Positions 1-9,020 of a DNA stretch of 64,000 nt are shown here, piece after piece. A program made the position numbers and the translations under genes. Below the pieces are notes generated by a model. The model did not search any database. It was not told the origin of the DNA and saw only the letters and a program-made list of their open reading frames with translations. The DNA is from Pirellulales bacterium (GTDB taxonomy: Bacteria > Planctomycetota > Planctomycetia > Pirellulales > JACPPG01), in contig DASXEJ010000119.1 in the NCBI GenBank assembly GCA_036490175.1, forward strand, positions 28,728 through 92,727, given 5' to 3'. The first letter of the stretch is position 1. Every line of letters begins with the position of its first letter.

Positions 1-340
1 CTTTTTTCGCCATGTGATGATTCGTTTTCACCGCGGTAACCATGCGCACAATCCTTGTTCTTGAAACAGCTTACGTCACCAGGGCCGAGCAAAACCAGGA
101 GCCCGCACGTGACGCTTGATCAAATAGTGAACGCATGAATACTATATCGGTGTTCACTACCCCCTTCAAGAGAGATTTACCAGGATTTCCCGGCTTCCTT
201 CAGAAAGCCAAACCGAGGGGACATTATGGGGCCAGAGACCGCAACTTCGCAACGGATTTTGACGGCAAGATGCAAACCTAACTGGCGCGACGTCCACGTC
301 CGATGGCGAACACGCAGGCCGGGGGGACAGGCCGTGACGA
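1..340. other. Left-edge stretch without a recognised gene
   Basis: No convincing gene is seen. A short plus-strand frame opens at 226 behind a good purine-rich site, but it runs antisense into the 3' end of thpR and has no family features. The stretch is probably the downstream flank of the minus-strand kinase-thpR pair. Confidence 0.5.
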
Positions 341-919
341 TCAGTCCCCTTGCAGGCCGGCCGTGGCCAGCGGCTCGTGGGTCGGGCCCGATCGGTCCAG
401 CTCGCTCGATAGCGTCACTACCTCGTCGACGTCGATGACGCCTGCCAGGTAGTCTTTGTGTTCTTCCAACAGTTGTGCGAGCTCGCTCATTCCCTGATCG
501 GCACGGCGCACTCGCCCAATAGTCAGGTGCGGACGAAAGCGGCGCTGCTCGCGAGGAAAGCCTAGGTCCTGTAGAGCTATGGCGATGCGCTCTTCGAGCT
601 CGGCGATTTCCTCCGCTCCCTCGTCAGCACCCAGCCACACGGTGCGCGGGTGGGTCGCATTGGGAAAGGCTCCCGTTCCTGCGATTCGTAAGCTGAATGG
701 CGGCAGCGGCGAAACGGCCCGCTCGACGGCCGCACACACGTCGGGGATTTCACGCAGATCGACATCGCCGAGAAACTTGAGCGTCAGGTGCATCTGCTCG
801 GGCTTTACCCAACGCACGTCGGCCCCCGTGGCGGCCAAGCGGGCGATTAGCCGGCCGGTCCGAATTCGAACTTCGGAGGAAATCTCGACGGCGATGAAGG
901 TCCGCACGCTACGCTGCAT
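341..919 (-). CDS. thpR: RNA 2',3'-cyclic phosphodiesterase (ThpR/LigT family)
   Basis: A 192-residue 2H phosphoesterase. The two signature motifs are visible as H44-L-T46 and H131-L-T133, with the spacing normal for the family, and the length is typical. Family members hydrolyse 2',3'-cyclic phosphate ends of RNA to 2'-phosphates in the cytoplasm; the bacterial enzyme was first described as a tRNA 2'-5' ligase. The gene lies 45 bp downstream of a PfkB kinase on the same strand, so co-transcription is likely. No metabolic link between the two is evident. The family call is secure, while the physiological substrate is unknown. Confidence 0.9.
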   Translation of the reverse strand: MQRSVRTFIAVEISSEVRIRTGRLIARLAATGADVRWVKPEQMHLTLKFLGDVDLREIPDVCAAVERAVSPLPPFSLRIAGTGAFPNATHPRTVWLGADEGAEEIAELEERIAIALQDLGFPREQRRFRPHLTIGRVRRADQGMSELAQLLEEHKDYLAGVIDVDEVVTLSSELDRSGPTHEPLATAGLQGD

Positions 920-964
920 CGATCCTGTCTCTCACTCCACTGGCTAGCGAGCGTGTCGCAGACG

Positions 965-1867
965 TTAGAAGCTGAGCATGCGCCGATAGTCCCGCATGCG
1001 ATGCTCGATATCGACGCGCTCGATCTTTTTCAAGCGCTCCAGGCTAAAATCCTCGACGGCAAAGCTGGCCACCACCGTGCCATAGGCCAGGGCGGTCTTG
1101 AGCGTTTCGGGGTCGCTCTTGCGCTGCTCGGCCAGGTAGCCCATCATGCCGCCGGCAAAACTATCGCCGGCGCCGGTCGGGTCGATCACGTCTGGCGTGG
1201 GATAGGCGGGCATGACGTAGGTCTCGTTCTCGCCGAAGAATATCGCGCCATGTTCCCCTTTTTTGACCACGACGAACTTCGGGCCCATTTTACGAACCGC
1301 CTGCCCCGCGCGGACCAGGTTTTCTTCCTTGGTCAACAACCTGGCCTCGCTGTCGTTGAGGACCAGGCCATCGATTCGCTTGAATAAATCCAGCAGTTCG
1401 TCGTGCTGGATGTTGATCCACAGGTCCATGGTGTCTGCCACGACCAATTCGGCCTCGGGCATCTGCTCCAAGACTTTTCTCTGAATCGTGGGAGAGCCAT
1501 TTCCCAAGAAAACGAAGCGCGAGCGGCGAAACTCCTCGGGAATGATCGGGTCGAATTTGCCCAGCACGTTGAGGTGTACTTCCAGCGTTTCGCGGTCGTT
1601 CATGTTCGGCAGATACTTGCCACTCCAACGAAACGTCTTCTCGCCCGATAGCACGTTCAGGCCGCGCGTGTCGACCTTGCGGGCATTCAAAAGCGCGGTG
1701 TGCTCGGCAGGCCAGTCCTCGCCCACGTCGCCGACCAGCATGGCGGAGGTGAAATAACTGGCCGAATACGAGAAGAACACAGCCGAGCCGCCCAGCACGT
1801 TGTCGCGTTTCGCCGTCGGCGTCTCGACACTGTCGAGCGCCACGGATCCCCAAACCAATAAAGACAT
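965..1867 (-). CDS. PfkB-family carbohydrate kinase
   Basis: A 300-residue ribokinase-fold kinase. The N-terminal GGS sugar-binding motif is at residues 26-28 and the C-terminal anion-hole and catalytic motif DPTGAGDSFAGG is at 229-240, with the base Asp at about 235. Family members transfer the ATP gamma-phosphate to a sugar or nucleoside hydroxyl in the cytoplasm. The start is the ATG at 1867, directly before a beta strand typical of the fold. It is the upstream gene of a probable pair with thpR. The sequence alone does not decide between ribokinase, fructokinase or an adenosine-kinase-like activity, so no symbol is given. Confidence 0.88.
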   Translation of the reverse strand: MSLLVWGSVALDSVETPTAKRDNVLGGSAVFFSYSASYFTSAMLVGDVGEDWPAEHTALLNARKVDTRGLNVLSGEKTFRWSGKYLPNMNDRETLEVHLNVLGKFDPIIPEEFRRSRFVFLGNGSPTIQRKVLEQMPEAELVVADTMDLWINIQHDELLDLFKRIDGLVLNDSEARLLTKEENLVRAGQAVRKMGPKFVVVKKGEHGAIFFGENETYVMPAYPTPDVIDPTGAGDSFAGGMMGYLAEQRKSDPETLKTALAYGTVVASFAVEDFSLERLKKIERVDIEHRMRDYRRMLSF

Positions 1868-2129
1868 ATTCCCACGCTATCGAGAAAAATCGGAGGAACC
1901 AAAACCCAAGTGGGCGATTATGGATCAAACCCCGGCAGGTGCAAGGCGCCAAGCCAAGCGTGGAGCGAGGAATGCGCAACGCTAAAATTGAAGAACAGGC
2001 GGGCCAGGGCCGGTGGCTTCTTCGCGAGGCGCGCGGTTGGACAAGCCCAGAGTCTGGCGATCGGGGCGACAGGCAGTACGGCGCCGCGAATGCCGGCGTC
2101 ATTGCGGTCACGCCCCGGGTGCCCCGCTG

Positions 2130-3416
2130 CTAGCGACGATTCTGCTGCGCGGGATTCGGCTTGCTACCGGTCTTGGATCGCGCCGGCGCGGGCGGCCGTA
2201 CCGTCGATTTGGCCTGAGATTTAGCGGCCGTCTTGTTGGCGGGTCCCTTGCCTGCCGCGGCATTGGTCGCCGGCTTGCCGGCCCCCTTCTTGCCTGGTGT
2301 GGTGGCCGCAGCCTTGGGCGTGGCAGTCGTGGCGGTTGAAGTCGGGGGCGTCTTCGCGGCCGCCGCTGCCGCATCGCCGTCCTTGGCCGGCGTCGCGCTA
2401 GCGGGAGAATTGGCTTTCGTCCCGGCGGCGCTCACGGCTTCAGCCGGCTTAGCGGCCGGCTTCGAGAGCATGGCCGTCACCGGCTGCTTGGGCACGTACT
2501 CTTCGGTGAATCGCGTCACGTAGTGCAGACTGCTGGCTTCGCCCTGAAAGCCGATCACGCGTTTGTCGATATCGGTCTGCTGGCCCACCACGCGTCCGGC
2601 CACAATATCGAAGCGCACGGTGCCATCGGTGACATGTTGGATCAGCTGCGCTTCGAGCGCCGGATCGCGAACCGGGGTCAACACGATCGTCTCGATGCGG
2701 ATCGTGGCGATTCCTTTGGCCACCTCGATCAGAGTGAATTCCTGCCGCGTTTTGACTTGCTTGCTGCTGCCATCTTTCTGCCTCACGTTGGTATCATGCG
2801 GCAGTGTCCAAATCTCACCGACGGCAACTTCTTTTTCCGGCAGCGGGATAGCCATCTCGCCCGACTGCGCGTTTGGCTGTGCACGTTCCTCGTGCCGCTT
2901 GACGACATGGCCGCGCCGATCGATCGTGATCACGCTGAGAGGAATCGCCACGCTCTTGGCCACCTCTTCGAACTCCGGCGGCACGACGGCATCCGTCAGA
3001 CTGTTGAAGCGCACGTCCTGCCGGCCGCTAACCGATTGGCGCATGTCGACACTTTCGACCGAATGCACGAATGTGGCGTTGCCCGCCTCGGCGTCGACCT
3101 CGTTTACCTGCCACAGCTTGACCGATTCGCTGCGTGTCTCGGCCGTTTGCGTGGTGCCGGAGACGGTCGTGCGCACGAGCGCCTGGTGCACCACCTTCCA
3201 GCGCAGCACCTCGCCCGGCTCGAACTTATAACGCAGCAGATACTTGGCCGTTTCCGGTGCGGCATCCGCAGCCGGGGCAGCATCGCCGGCCGCGGCCGGG
3301 CTCGCCGTATTGCCATCGCTAGAAGTGCCGGTCTGGGCCTCGTCCTCGGCGGCCGCGACGCGGGCCGCCATCAGTACCGCCAACAGCGCCACACAATAAA
3401 CGGGGCGAAGGCTCAT
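2130..3416 (-). CDS. Secreted DUF6263-like protein with Ala/Pro/Lys-rich tail
   Basis: About 428 residues from the ATG at 3416, chosen because it starts a clean signal peptide (MSLRPVYCVALLAVL then AxA) and has AAAGGA about ten bases upstream. An upstream ATG at 3500 would add 28 residues with no signal character. The middle resembles the planctomycete DUF6263 family (LRYKFEPGE near the start, then a beta-rich domain). After roughly residue 325 comes a low-complexity Ala/Pro/Lys/Thr tail. Its role is unknown; it is probably periplasmic or envelope-associated. Neighbours give no functional clue. The family assignment is from memory of the motif and is moderate. Confidence 0.75.
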   Translation of the reverse strand: MSLRPVYCVALLAVLMAARVAAAEDEAQTGTSSDGNTASPAAAGDAAPAADAAPETAKYLLRYKFEPGEVLRWKVVHQALVRTTVSGTTQTAETRSESVKLWQVNEVDAEAGNATFVHSVESVDMRQSVSGRQDVRFNSLTDAVVPPEFEEVAKSVAIPLSVITIDRRGHVVKRHEERAQPNAQSGEMAIPLPEKEVAVGEIWTLPHDTNVRQKDGSSKQVKTRQEFTLIEVAKGIATIRIETIVLTPVRDPALEAQLIQHVTDGTVRFDIVAGRVVGQQTDIDKRVIGFQGEASSLHYVTRFTEEYVPKQPVTAMLSKPAAKPAEAVSAAGTKANSPASATPAKDGDAAAAAAKTPPTSTATTATPKAAATTPGKKGAGKPATNAAAGKGPANKTAAKSQAKSTVRPPAPARSKTGSKPNPAQQNRR

Positions 3417-3595
3417 CCTGCTCGCGTCCTTTCGAGTCGGAGTGTCGCATGCTTGAATCGTCGCGGCCGCTCTGCGGGAAGCGGCACGCACACCGGTCAT
3501 TCACTCGGCCGTCGCGTGGCGAGCACCGATCGAGCGCACTCGTGGCGAACAGGAAAATCTCCCCGTTCGCACGCGCGCACTGCGGACGACCGATC

Positions 3596-4480
3596 CTATC
3601 GGTCACCCAGATGCAGTTGCCCGCCCCAACCGAGTTTCTCGCGAAGGGTGCGATAATACCCGTGTCCGGGAATTTCGACCAGCTTGAAACGGGGCTCTGC
3701 GCGCTGCACGCGGACCGAGTCGCCGGCGACCAGGTTATGCACCACGCGCCCGTCGACCACCACGGCCGTGCCGTCGTGCGGTCGCGTGACAACCACCTCG
3801 TAGCGACGGTCGGCACTGTCCACGACCGGACGGTTGGTCAGCGTGTGCGGACTGATTGCTAGCACCAAGAATGCTTGCATATCCTTCCGCAAGATTGGGC
3901 CGCCGGCCGACAAACTGTGCGCCGTCGAGCCGACCGGCGTACTAACGATCAGGCCGTCGCAGCTATAGGTCGTGACCAATTCCGCATCGACGTACAGATG
4001 AATGTCGAGCACGGCGAACGGAGAGCCGGCGAGAACGGCAACCTCGTTGAGCCCGAGGTGCCGGCAAATGACTTTCCCTTCGTGCTCGATCGTACATTCG
4101 AACATCAAGTGTTCAATGACGTGGTAGTCGCCCCGACAGACCTGCGGCAGCGCCTCGAGAAATTTCTCGGTGGACAGGTCGGCCAGGAAACCCAGCCTGC
4201 CCAGGTTTACCGCCAAGACCGGTAACTGCCGGTATGCCATCTGATGTGCGGCCCGCAGGATCGATCCATCGCCGCCAAAGACGATGGCCAGGTCGGCGTC
4301 GACATCGGCGAGCGATTCGGCAAAGGCCAGGTCCCAACGGACGATGTCGGCATGGGCCGCAATGACGGATCGCAGCGCTTCGGCCGGCTCGCGAATGCTC
4401 GGGCGATCCCCCGAGCCGAGCACCACCACGCGAAGGCGTTCTCGTTGAGCGGGCGCGGCGGCGGCATCGGTCCGAGTCAT
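3596..4480 (-). CDS. nadK: NAD kinase
   Basis: A 294-residue ATP-NAD kinase, which makes NADP from NAD in the cytoplasm. Hallmarks are GGDGS at 69-73, the NE pair at 145-146, and the substrate loop STPVGSTAHSL at 180-190 (STPTGSTAY in most homologues). I prefer the ATG at 4480 because it begins just before the Rossmann-like first strand; an ATG at 4564 in the same frame adds an unlikely Cys-rich leader. The gene stands alone on the minus strand between two gaps. The enzyme is essential in most bacteria and is a host housekeeping gene here. Confidence 0.93.
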   Translation of the reverse strand: MTRTDAAAAPAQRERLRVVVLGSGDRPSIREPAEALRSVIAAHADIVRWDLAFAESLADVDADLAIVFGGDGSILRAAHQMAYRQLPVLAVNLGRLGFLADLSTEKFLEALPQVCRGDYHVIEHLMFECTIEHEGKVICRHLGLNEVAVLAGSPFAVLDIHLYVDAELVTTYSCDGLIVSTPVGSTAHSLSAGGPILRKDMQAFLVLAISPHTLTNRPVVDSADRRYEVVVTRPHDGTAVVVDGRVVHNLVAGDSVRVQRAEPRFKLVEIPGHGYYRTLREKLGWGGQLHLGDR

Positions 4481-4754
4481 ATGCAATTTGATTGTAAGCG
4501 CGGATCGGGGTGCGTGTTCGCACCATTTTTCGCATGTCTGGCTGCCTGCACTATCGTACGGCAATCAAACGACTTGCGGCAACCCTCTCGGGGGCAGTGC
4601 GGCAGACGCCGGTTTTCGTGGGCGTCGCGCGGCCGAAATTCCGCAGCGAGAAGTTGCTGGGCGTTGAGCCAGAAACAAGTCGATCTCGGTCGAGGTTTAG
4701 CCGCTGCACGAGTGCGAGTAATCATCCTGACCCTCGCGGAGACAAGCGCGAGCA

Positions 4755-5084
4755 TTAATCGACGGGCGAACGCCCATCCTCTCGATTAATACTCATTCCT
4801 TGGCAAAGCCTGGCTTTGAGGACCCAGCACACGAGAACAATCGGAACGCTTCTTAGCACGACGACTCCCCAGACAAGGCTCGCCGCAGTCCATTTCCGCT
4901 CGTCCAATAGAGCGTCTGACGAAGATTTGCCAGAGAGATAGTTCCAGCCCAAGAGGAGAATGGTCGGCAGGAAAAGCCCCCACCCGTATCGCAAATCGCA
5001 CCGCATTTTAGCAAGCTCGCGTGATAGCGCTGCCACGAATATGAATGGAAAGGCCAGCATGCCAAAGAAGATAAGTTCCGTCAT
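4755..5084 (-). CDS. Small membrane protein of unknown function
   Basis: 109 residues with about three hydrophobic segments (residues 3-20, 32-50 and 68-88) separated by charged loops. Base composition is visibly less GC-rich than its neighbours, and the start at 5084 lies 7 bp from a transposase remnant on the other strand. Together these suggest an acquired or relocated gene. No family is recognised and no partner is evident. Confidence 0.5.
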   Translation of the reverse strand: MTELIFFGMLAFPFIFVAALSRELAKMRCDLRYGWGLFLPTILLLGWNYLSGKSSSDALLDERKWTAASLVWGVVVLRSVPIVLVCWVLKARLCQGMSINREDGRSPVD

Positions 5085-5090
5085 GTCCCC

Positions 5091-5300
5091 ATGATATCAG
5101 GCGGGAAGGGCGGCCTGAAACGAAACGTCATTCGATGCCTGGCCGACGGTGTTCCGATTCGAGCTACCACCCGGATCACCGGTGTTGCCTTCAACGCGAT
5201 TCAGAAACGGAGGCGGGAGCTAGGCCATGCCAGTCTTGAGTACCAGGGCAGCATGCCCACGTCTCACCGCGTAATCTGCGCGTTCGGCAGAGAGTCTTGA
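5091..5300 (+). pseudogene. Remnant of an IS1-like transposase N-terminus
   Basis: The translated segment NVIRCLADGVPIRATTRITG followed by GVAFNAIQK and ELGHASLEYQ matches the helix-turn-helix start of IS1-type transposases common in planctomycetes, which normally continue with a zinc-binding and DDE region. Here the similarity stops after about 50 residues, the frame ends at 5300, and the last bases overlap the LRR gene. It is a decayed fragment. No inverted terminal repeats or target duplication were found nearby. Confidence 0.5.
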
Positions 5301-6871
5301 AGGTGTTTTAGGCCGGCATCCGTGATGCCTGGCGTGTTACGCAGGAAAAGCTGCGTCAGATTCTTTAGCGTTTCGAGATCCTTCAAGCCCGCGTCGGTGA
5401 TTTGGGTGCCGCCGAGGTAAAGAGTGGTCAGATTCTTTAGACCCATGATTTGCTTCACGCCAGCATCCGTGATCTGGTTGTCAAATAATCGCAGTGACGT
5501 GAGATTCACGAGGCCACTGATTTCTTTCAATCCAGCGTCCGTGATTTCGGTTCTGCCGAGAGCAAGCGATTTCAGGCTCTTCAGTCCGCTGAGTCCTTTC
5601 AAGCCCTCATCGGTGATTGGTGTATCGCTGAGCAAGAGCGCCGTCAGGTTTTCGAGGCCCTGCAGGTCCTTGATGCCCGCGCCCGTGATTTGGGTGAATT
5701 GCAGATAGAGCGTCGTCAGGTTTGTGAGGCTCGCTAGTCCCTTCAAACCTGCGTCGGTGATTTTGGTGTTTTGTAGATCGAGCGACTTTAGATTTGTGAA
5801 ACCGCCCAGTTCCTTTAACCCCGTGTCGGTTATGTCGGTGCCACCGAGACCGAGCGACGTAACGCTACTGAGACCGCTCAGCGCCTTCAATCCGGTATCC
5901 GTAATCCGGGTATCCGAGAGACCGAGCGTCTGCAGGCGTGTGAGGTTGCCAAGTTCCTGTAAGCCGGCATCTTTGATCGGGGTATTGCCGGCGAGGAGTG
6001 CCCTGAGGTTTGTCAGGCGGCCTACTTGCTTCAACCCCGCGTCGGTGGCTGCGGAGTTGTCGAGATAGAGGACGTTCAGATCTTTCAGGCCTTCCAAGAA
6101 GGCGGCATCTGTAACCTGCGTGCCACGCAGGTCGAGGACTCTCAGGCGTTTGAGGCCGCTCAAAGCCTTCAATCCCGTGTCTGTAATCTGGGTATAGCTG
6201 AGGCCGACGGTTGTCAGGTTCTCAAGTTCGCTCAGCCCCTTCAGACCATCATCGGTCAGGGGAGTGTTGTTGAGAGTAAGCGATGTCAAATTCTTGAAGC
6301 CGGCAAGCGAGCCGACACTTTCGACCTCGGTATGCTGAAGGTCGAGGTTCGTCAGATCTACCAGTTCGCGGATTTCTTTCAGCCCCTCGTCGGTGATCGC
6401 GGTTTCGGCGAGGTACAGCGACTTCAAATGTTTGAGGCGACCTATTTCCTTCAGTCCCAAATCCGTAATGGGTGCATTACCAAGCCCCAGCGAGATCAGG
6501 CCCGCGAGCTCACCGATTTCCTTTAGCCCTTCGTCCGTGATCGAGGTCTCGCCCAGGGTGAGCGTCGTCAAAGCTTTCAGTTCCCGGAGTTTCCCCAAAC
6601 CGGAATCCGTGATCGCAGTCCCATAGAGATGGAGCGTCGTCAGTCGCGGGAACGACTTGAGTAAGAACAAGAACCTGTCGCTCAGTCTGGCACTGGCGCG
6701 AAAGTCGATGCGAATCACGGGACCGTTCGATAGCTTGTCGTCCCTCTGGACTTTGGCGCCCAGCAATTCGAGTTTCCCGATGGCCTGCGATTCGTCCAGC
6801 AAGTCTTCGGCAGCGATGACAACGATCGGCATGCAGAGCACGACAATGAGGACAGCGTATTGCAATCGCAT
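5264..6871 (-). CDS. Secreted leucine-rich-repeat protein
   Basis: 535 residues from the ATG at 6871. This start has GAGAGGCGGGG just upstream and opens a signal peptide (MRLQYAVLIVVLCMPIVVIA); another ATG lies five codons earlier. The body is about sixteen repeats of roughly 24 residues with the pattern ITDAGLKxLxGLxNLTxLxL, the planctomycete type of LRR. It forms a curved solenoid, probably outside the cytoplasm, binding an unknown protein or glycan. The nucleotide repeats are strong enough to recombine, so copy number may vary between strains. No enzyme domain is seen, and the gene appears monocistronic. Confidence 0.88.
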   Translation of the reverse strand: MRLQYAVLIVVLCMPIVVIAAEDLLDESQAIGKLELLGAKVQRDDKLSNGPVIRIDFRASARLSDRFLFLLKSFPRLTTLHLYGTAITDSGLGKLRELKALTTLTLGETSITDEGLKEIGELAGLISLGLGNAPITDLGLKEIGRLKHLKSLYLAETAITDEGLKEIRELVDLTNLDLQHTEVESVGSLAGFKNLTSLTLNNTPLTDDGLKGLSELENLTTVGLSYTQITDTGLKALSGLKRLRVLDLRGTQVTDAAFLEGLKDLNVLYLDNSAATDAGLKQVGRLTNLRALLAGNTPIKDAGLQELGNLTRLQTLGLSDTRITDTGLKALSGLSSVTSLGLGGTDITDTGLKELGGFTNLKSLDLQNTKITDAGLKGLASLTNLTTLYLQFTQITGAGIKDLQGLENLTALLLSDTPITDEGLKGLSGLKSLKSLALGRTEITDAGLKEISGLVNLTSLRLFDNQITDAGVKQIMGLKNLTTLYLGGTQITDAGLKDLETLKNLTQLFLRNTPGITDAGLKHLQDSLPNAQITR

Positions 6872-6946
6872 CGCCCCGCCTCTCATCGAATTGTCCCTAC
6901 ACGCGACCGCGCGACCCTCAGTCGACAAGCGCGCCGGCGCTGCTGC

Positions 6947-7699
6947 TCATTTCGCGAACTTGGCAAACGGGTCGACGTTTGCGTCGCGATGCCATTGGTA
7001 CTCGGTCCCATCGGCAATTTGCTCGGCCACCGCGGCTCCATAAAGCCGGGCAATGACGGCCAACGACATATCCATACCAGCCGACACGCCCGACGATGTC
7101 ACCCGATCGCGGTCCTCGACCCAGCGGGCCTCTTTGACCCACTCGACGTGCGGACCGTTGCCGACGGCCATCTGAAACCATTTCTTGTTCGACGTTGCGC
7201 GATGCCCATCCAGCAGGCCGGCCTTGGCCAATAACGCCGAGCCCGAGCAAACGCTCATCACGATCTCGGCCTGCGGCGCACGCGTCCGCAACCACTCGAG
7301 CAATGTGTCATTCTTGAGTTCGGTGAGCGTGCCGAAGCCGCCGGGGACCATGATCAGATCGAGTTGCGGGCAATCAGCAAAGGCGAAGTCGGCGACGACT
7401 TGCGGTCCTTGGGCGCTGGCCACGGAGCCGGCCGTCTCGGCCACCATGACCACCTTCAGGCGCTTGCCAAGATTGCCGAACATCTCGACCGGTCCGTAAA
7501 CGTCCAGCAGCTCAAAGCGAGGATAAAGTACGACGCCTAGCGTGCGCGTCTCTTTGGCCTGGGCGGCGGGGGCAGTGGACGCAACAGCGAGTTCCTCCCC
7601 GGGCGCCGCCAGCGCCAGAGTCGGCATCAACAACCAAGTGACCACCAGCGAACCTGCCAGCCGACACGAAAATTGAATTGCTCGTGCTAGCGTGTTCAT
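6947..7699 (-). CDS. Exported DJ-1/PfpI-family protein
   Basis: 250 residues with a signal-like N-terminus (residues 1-33), then a class I glutamine-amidotransferase-like domain. The nucleophile elbow VMSVCSGSA places the reactive cysteine at 151, and the upstream acidic partner is probably E72 in YGPVEMF. The usual His after ATTH is replaced by ATSNKKW, a variant common in the wider family. Relatives include isonitrile hydratases, chaperone/glyoxalase-type proteins and transcription factors; none can be chosen here. The signal peptide suggests periplasmic location. It lies 75 bp upstream of the LRR gene on the same strand. Confidence 0.82.
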   Translation of the reverse strand: MNTLARAIQFSCRLAGSLVVTWLLMPTLALAAPGEELAVASTAPAAQAKETRTLGVVLYPRFELLDVYGPVEMFGNLGKRLKVVMVAETAGSVASAQGPQVVADFAFADCPQLDLIMVPGGFGTLTELKNDTLLEWLRTRAPQAEIVMSVCSGSALLAKAGLLDGHRATSNKKWFQMAVGNGPHVEWVKEARWVEDRDRVTSSGVSAGMDMSLAVIARLYGAAVAEQIADGTEYQWHRDANVDPFAKFAK

Positions 7700-8110
7700 C
7701 GCGAAATACTCCCCCCGCAGTCAGTAATGCGAATGCCCGGCTGGCCAGATGCCACCGCCAGCATACTAGCTGAAGGAAATGTGCCGAGCGAATCCTGTTA
7801 TGCGGCGGGCCGCGGCGACGCGGATATTTCAGTTTGCAATCCCTTCCCAGCCCCGCGAAGCGGTCTTCGCTGTCTTACGGGGCCAGCGGCCCGCTGCACG
7901 AAACGCCCGCATTCCCCAGGGTCTGCAAGCAGCCAGGTTCCGGCGACCGGTAACGTTTCTTCAAGCGGTCCTGCGGACAGGACGAAGTAATCGTAGACGT
8001 CTACGATTACCGCGCGACGGCGGCTGGCGCTGCGCACTGGGACCTGCTCGTCGTGGCGCCCGGCGCCGCGCTGGCGGTCCTTACATCCCCTCTAGTGCCT
8101 ACTCCTCTCG
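7700..8110. other. Intergenic region before mlaE, no gene recognised
   Basis: About 410 bp with several short frames on both strands, none with family features. The only clear signal is a perfect 24-bp palindrome at 7987-8010, about 100 bp before the mlaE start. Confidence 0.5.
7987..8010. promoter_or_regulatory. Perfect 24-bp palindrome upstream of mlaE
   Basis: Arms GTAATCGTAGAC and GTCTACGATTAC are exact reverse complements without a spacer. Such dyads often bind dimeric repressors. The position, about 100 bp before mlaE, suits control of the mla operon, but the regulator is unknown. Confidence 0.45.
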
Positions 8111-8989
8111 ATGAACGCATCCTTCAACAACGCCACACTTGCGCCTGTGGACCGACGCTGGTCGATCACACACGCGATTACCTCCTGGGTCGCCGACCTG
8201 GGCGATATGGTGATCACGTGGATCTCGGCGTTGGGTGACATCATGCTCTTTGGCACGCGGACCATGCTGTGGCTGGTTTCGCGCGTGCCACAGCGCGAAA
8301 CGCTGCTGCCGAATTTTTATCAAATTGGCGTGCTGAGCCTGCCTGTGGTGGCATTGACCGGCACCTTCATCGGCATGGTGCTGGCCGTACAAAGCTACTC
8401 GCAATTTCGCGTCGTGAATCTCGAGACGCGACTCGGTGCGATCATCAATATGTCGTTGGTCCGCGAGTTGGGTCCGGTGCTGGCCGCCACGATGCTGGCC
8501 GGCCGTGTCGGTAGCGCTATGGCCGCCGAGTTGGGCACAATGCGCGTCACCGAGCAGATCGACGCCTTGTCGAGCATGGGCGCGAACCCGATTCAGTATC
8601 TGGTGGTGCCAAGATTCCTCGGTTGCCTGGTGTTGATTCCCACGCTGACCGTCATGGCCGATTTCATGGGCGTGGTCGGAGGTTGGTTTTACAGCACGCA
8701 AATGCTGGGCATCGACAACCATCACTATTGGGAGAACTCGCAGAAATTCGTCGGCGCGTTCGACCTGTTCGGCGGCGTTTTCAAGAGCCTGTTCTTCGGA
8801 GCCGCGATTGCCTTGATCAGTTGCCATCGCGGCTTCCATTGCGACCCCGGTGCCGAAGGGGTTGGTCGCGCCGCATACAGCGCATTCGTCAACTCGTTTG
8901 TCGTCATTTTGATACTCGACTTCGGCTTGGGGGTCATGCTCGACCGGCTGTATTACATGCTCTGGCCACACGGAGTTTCCTTCCTATGA
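8111..8989 (+). CDS. mlaE: MlaE-family lipid ABC transporter permease
   Basis: 292 residues of the MlaE/YrbE permease family. Several hydrophobic segments are visible, with the family signatures LVRELGPVLAATMLAGRVGS and, near the end, CHRGFHCDPGAEGVG. The protein forms the inner-membrane channel of the MlaFEDB-type complex, which moves phospholipids between the inner and outer membranes. It is the first gene of a three-gene plus-strand operon with an ATPase (31 bp later) and an MCE protein. The start ATG at 8111 is the natural one. Confidence 0.92.
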   Translation: MNASFNNATLAPVDRRWSITHAITSWVADLGDMVITWISALGDIMLFGTRTMLWLVSRVPQRETLLPNFYQIGVLSLPVVALTGTFIGMVLAVQSYSQFRVVNLETRLGAIINMSLVRELGPVLAATMLAGRVGSAMAAELGTMRVTEQIDALSSMGANPIQYLVVPRFLGCLVLIPTLTVMADFMGVVGGWFYSTQMLGIDNHHYWENSQKFVGAFDLFGGVFKSLFFGAAIALISCHRGFHCDPGAEGVGRAAYSAFVNSFVVILILDFGLGVMLDRLYYMLWPHGVSFL

Positions 8990-9020
8990 GCGAGCGGCGC
9001 CGCCGGCAGGAGCCCGCCGC

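Noticed and set aside
226..438. Short plus-strand frame with a good ribosome-like site
   Set aside because: It runs antisense into thpR, is rich in Arg/Pro/Gly from GC-rich DNA, and shows no family features.
7727..8238. Several overlapping frames upstream of and into mlaE
   Set aside because: They change frame repeatedly, contain stops at the palindrome, and give no protein-like sequence. A decayed gene cannot be excluded but is not supported.
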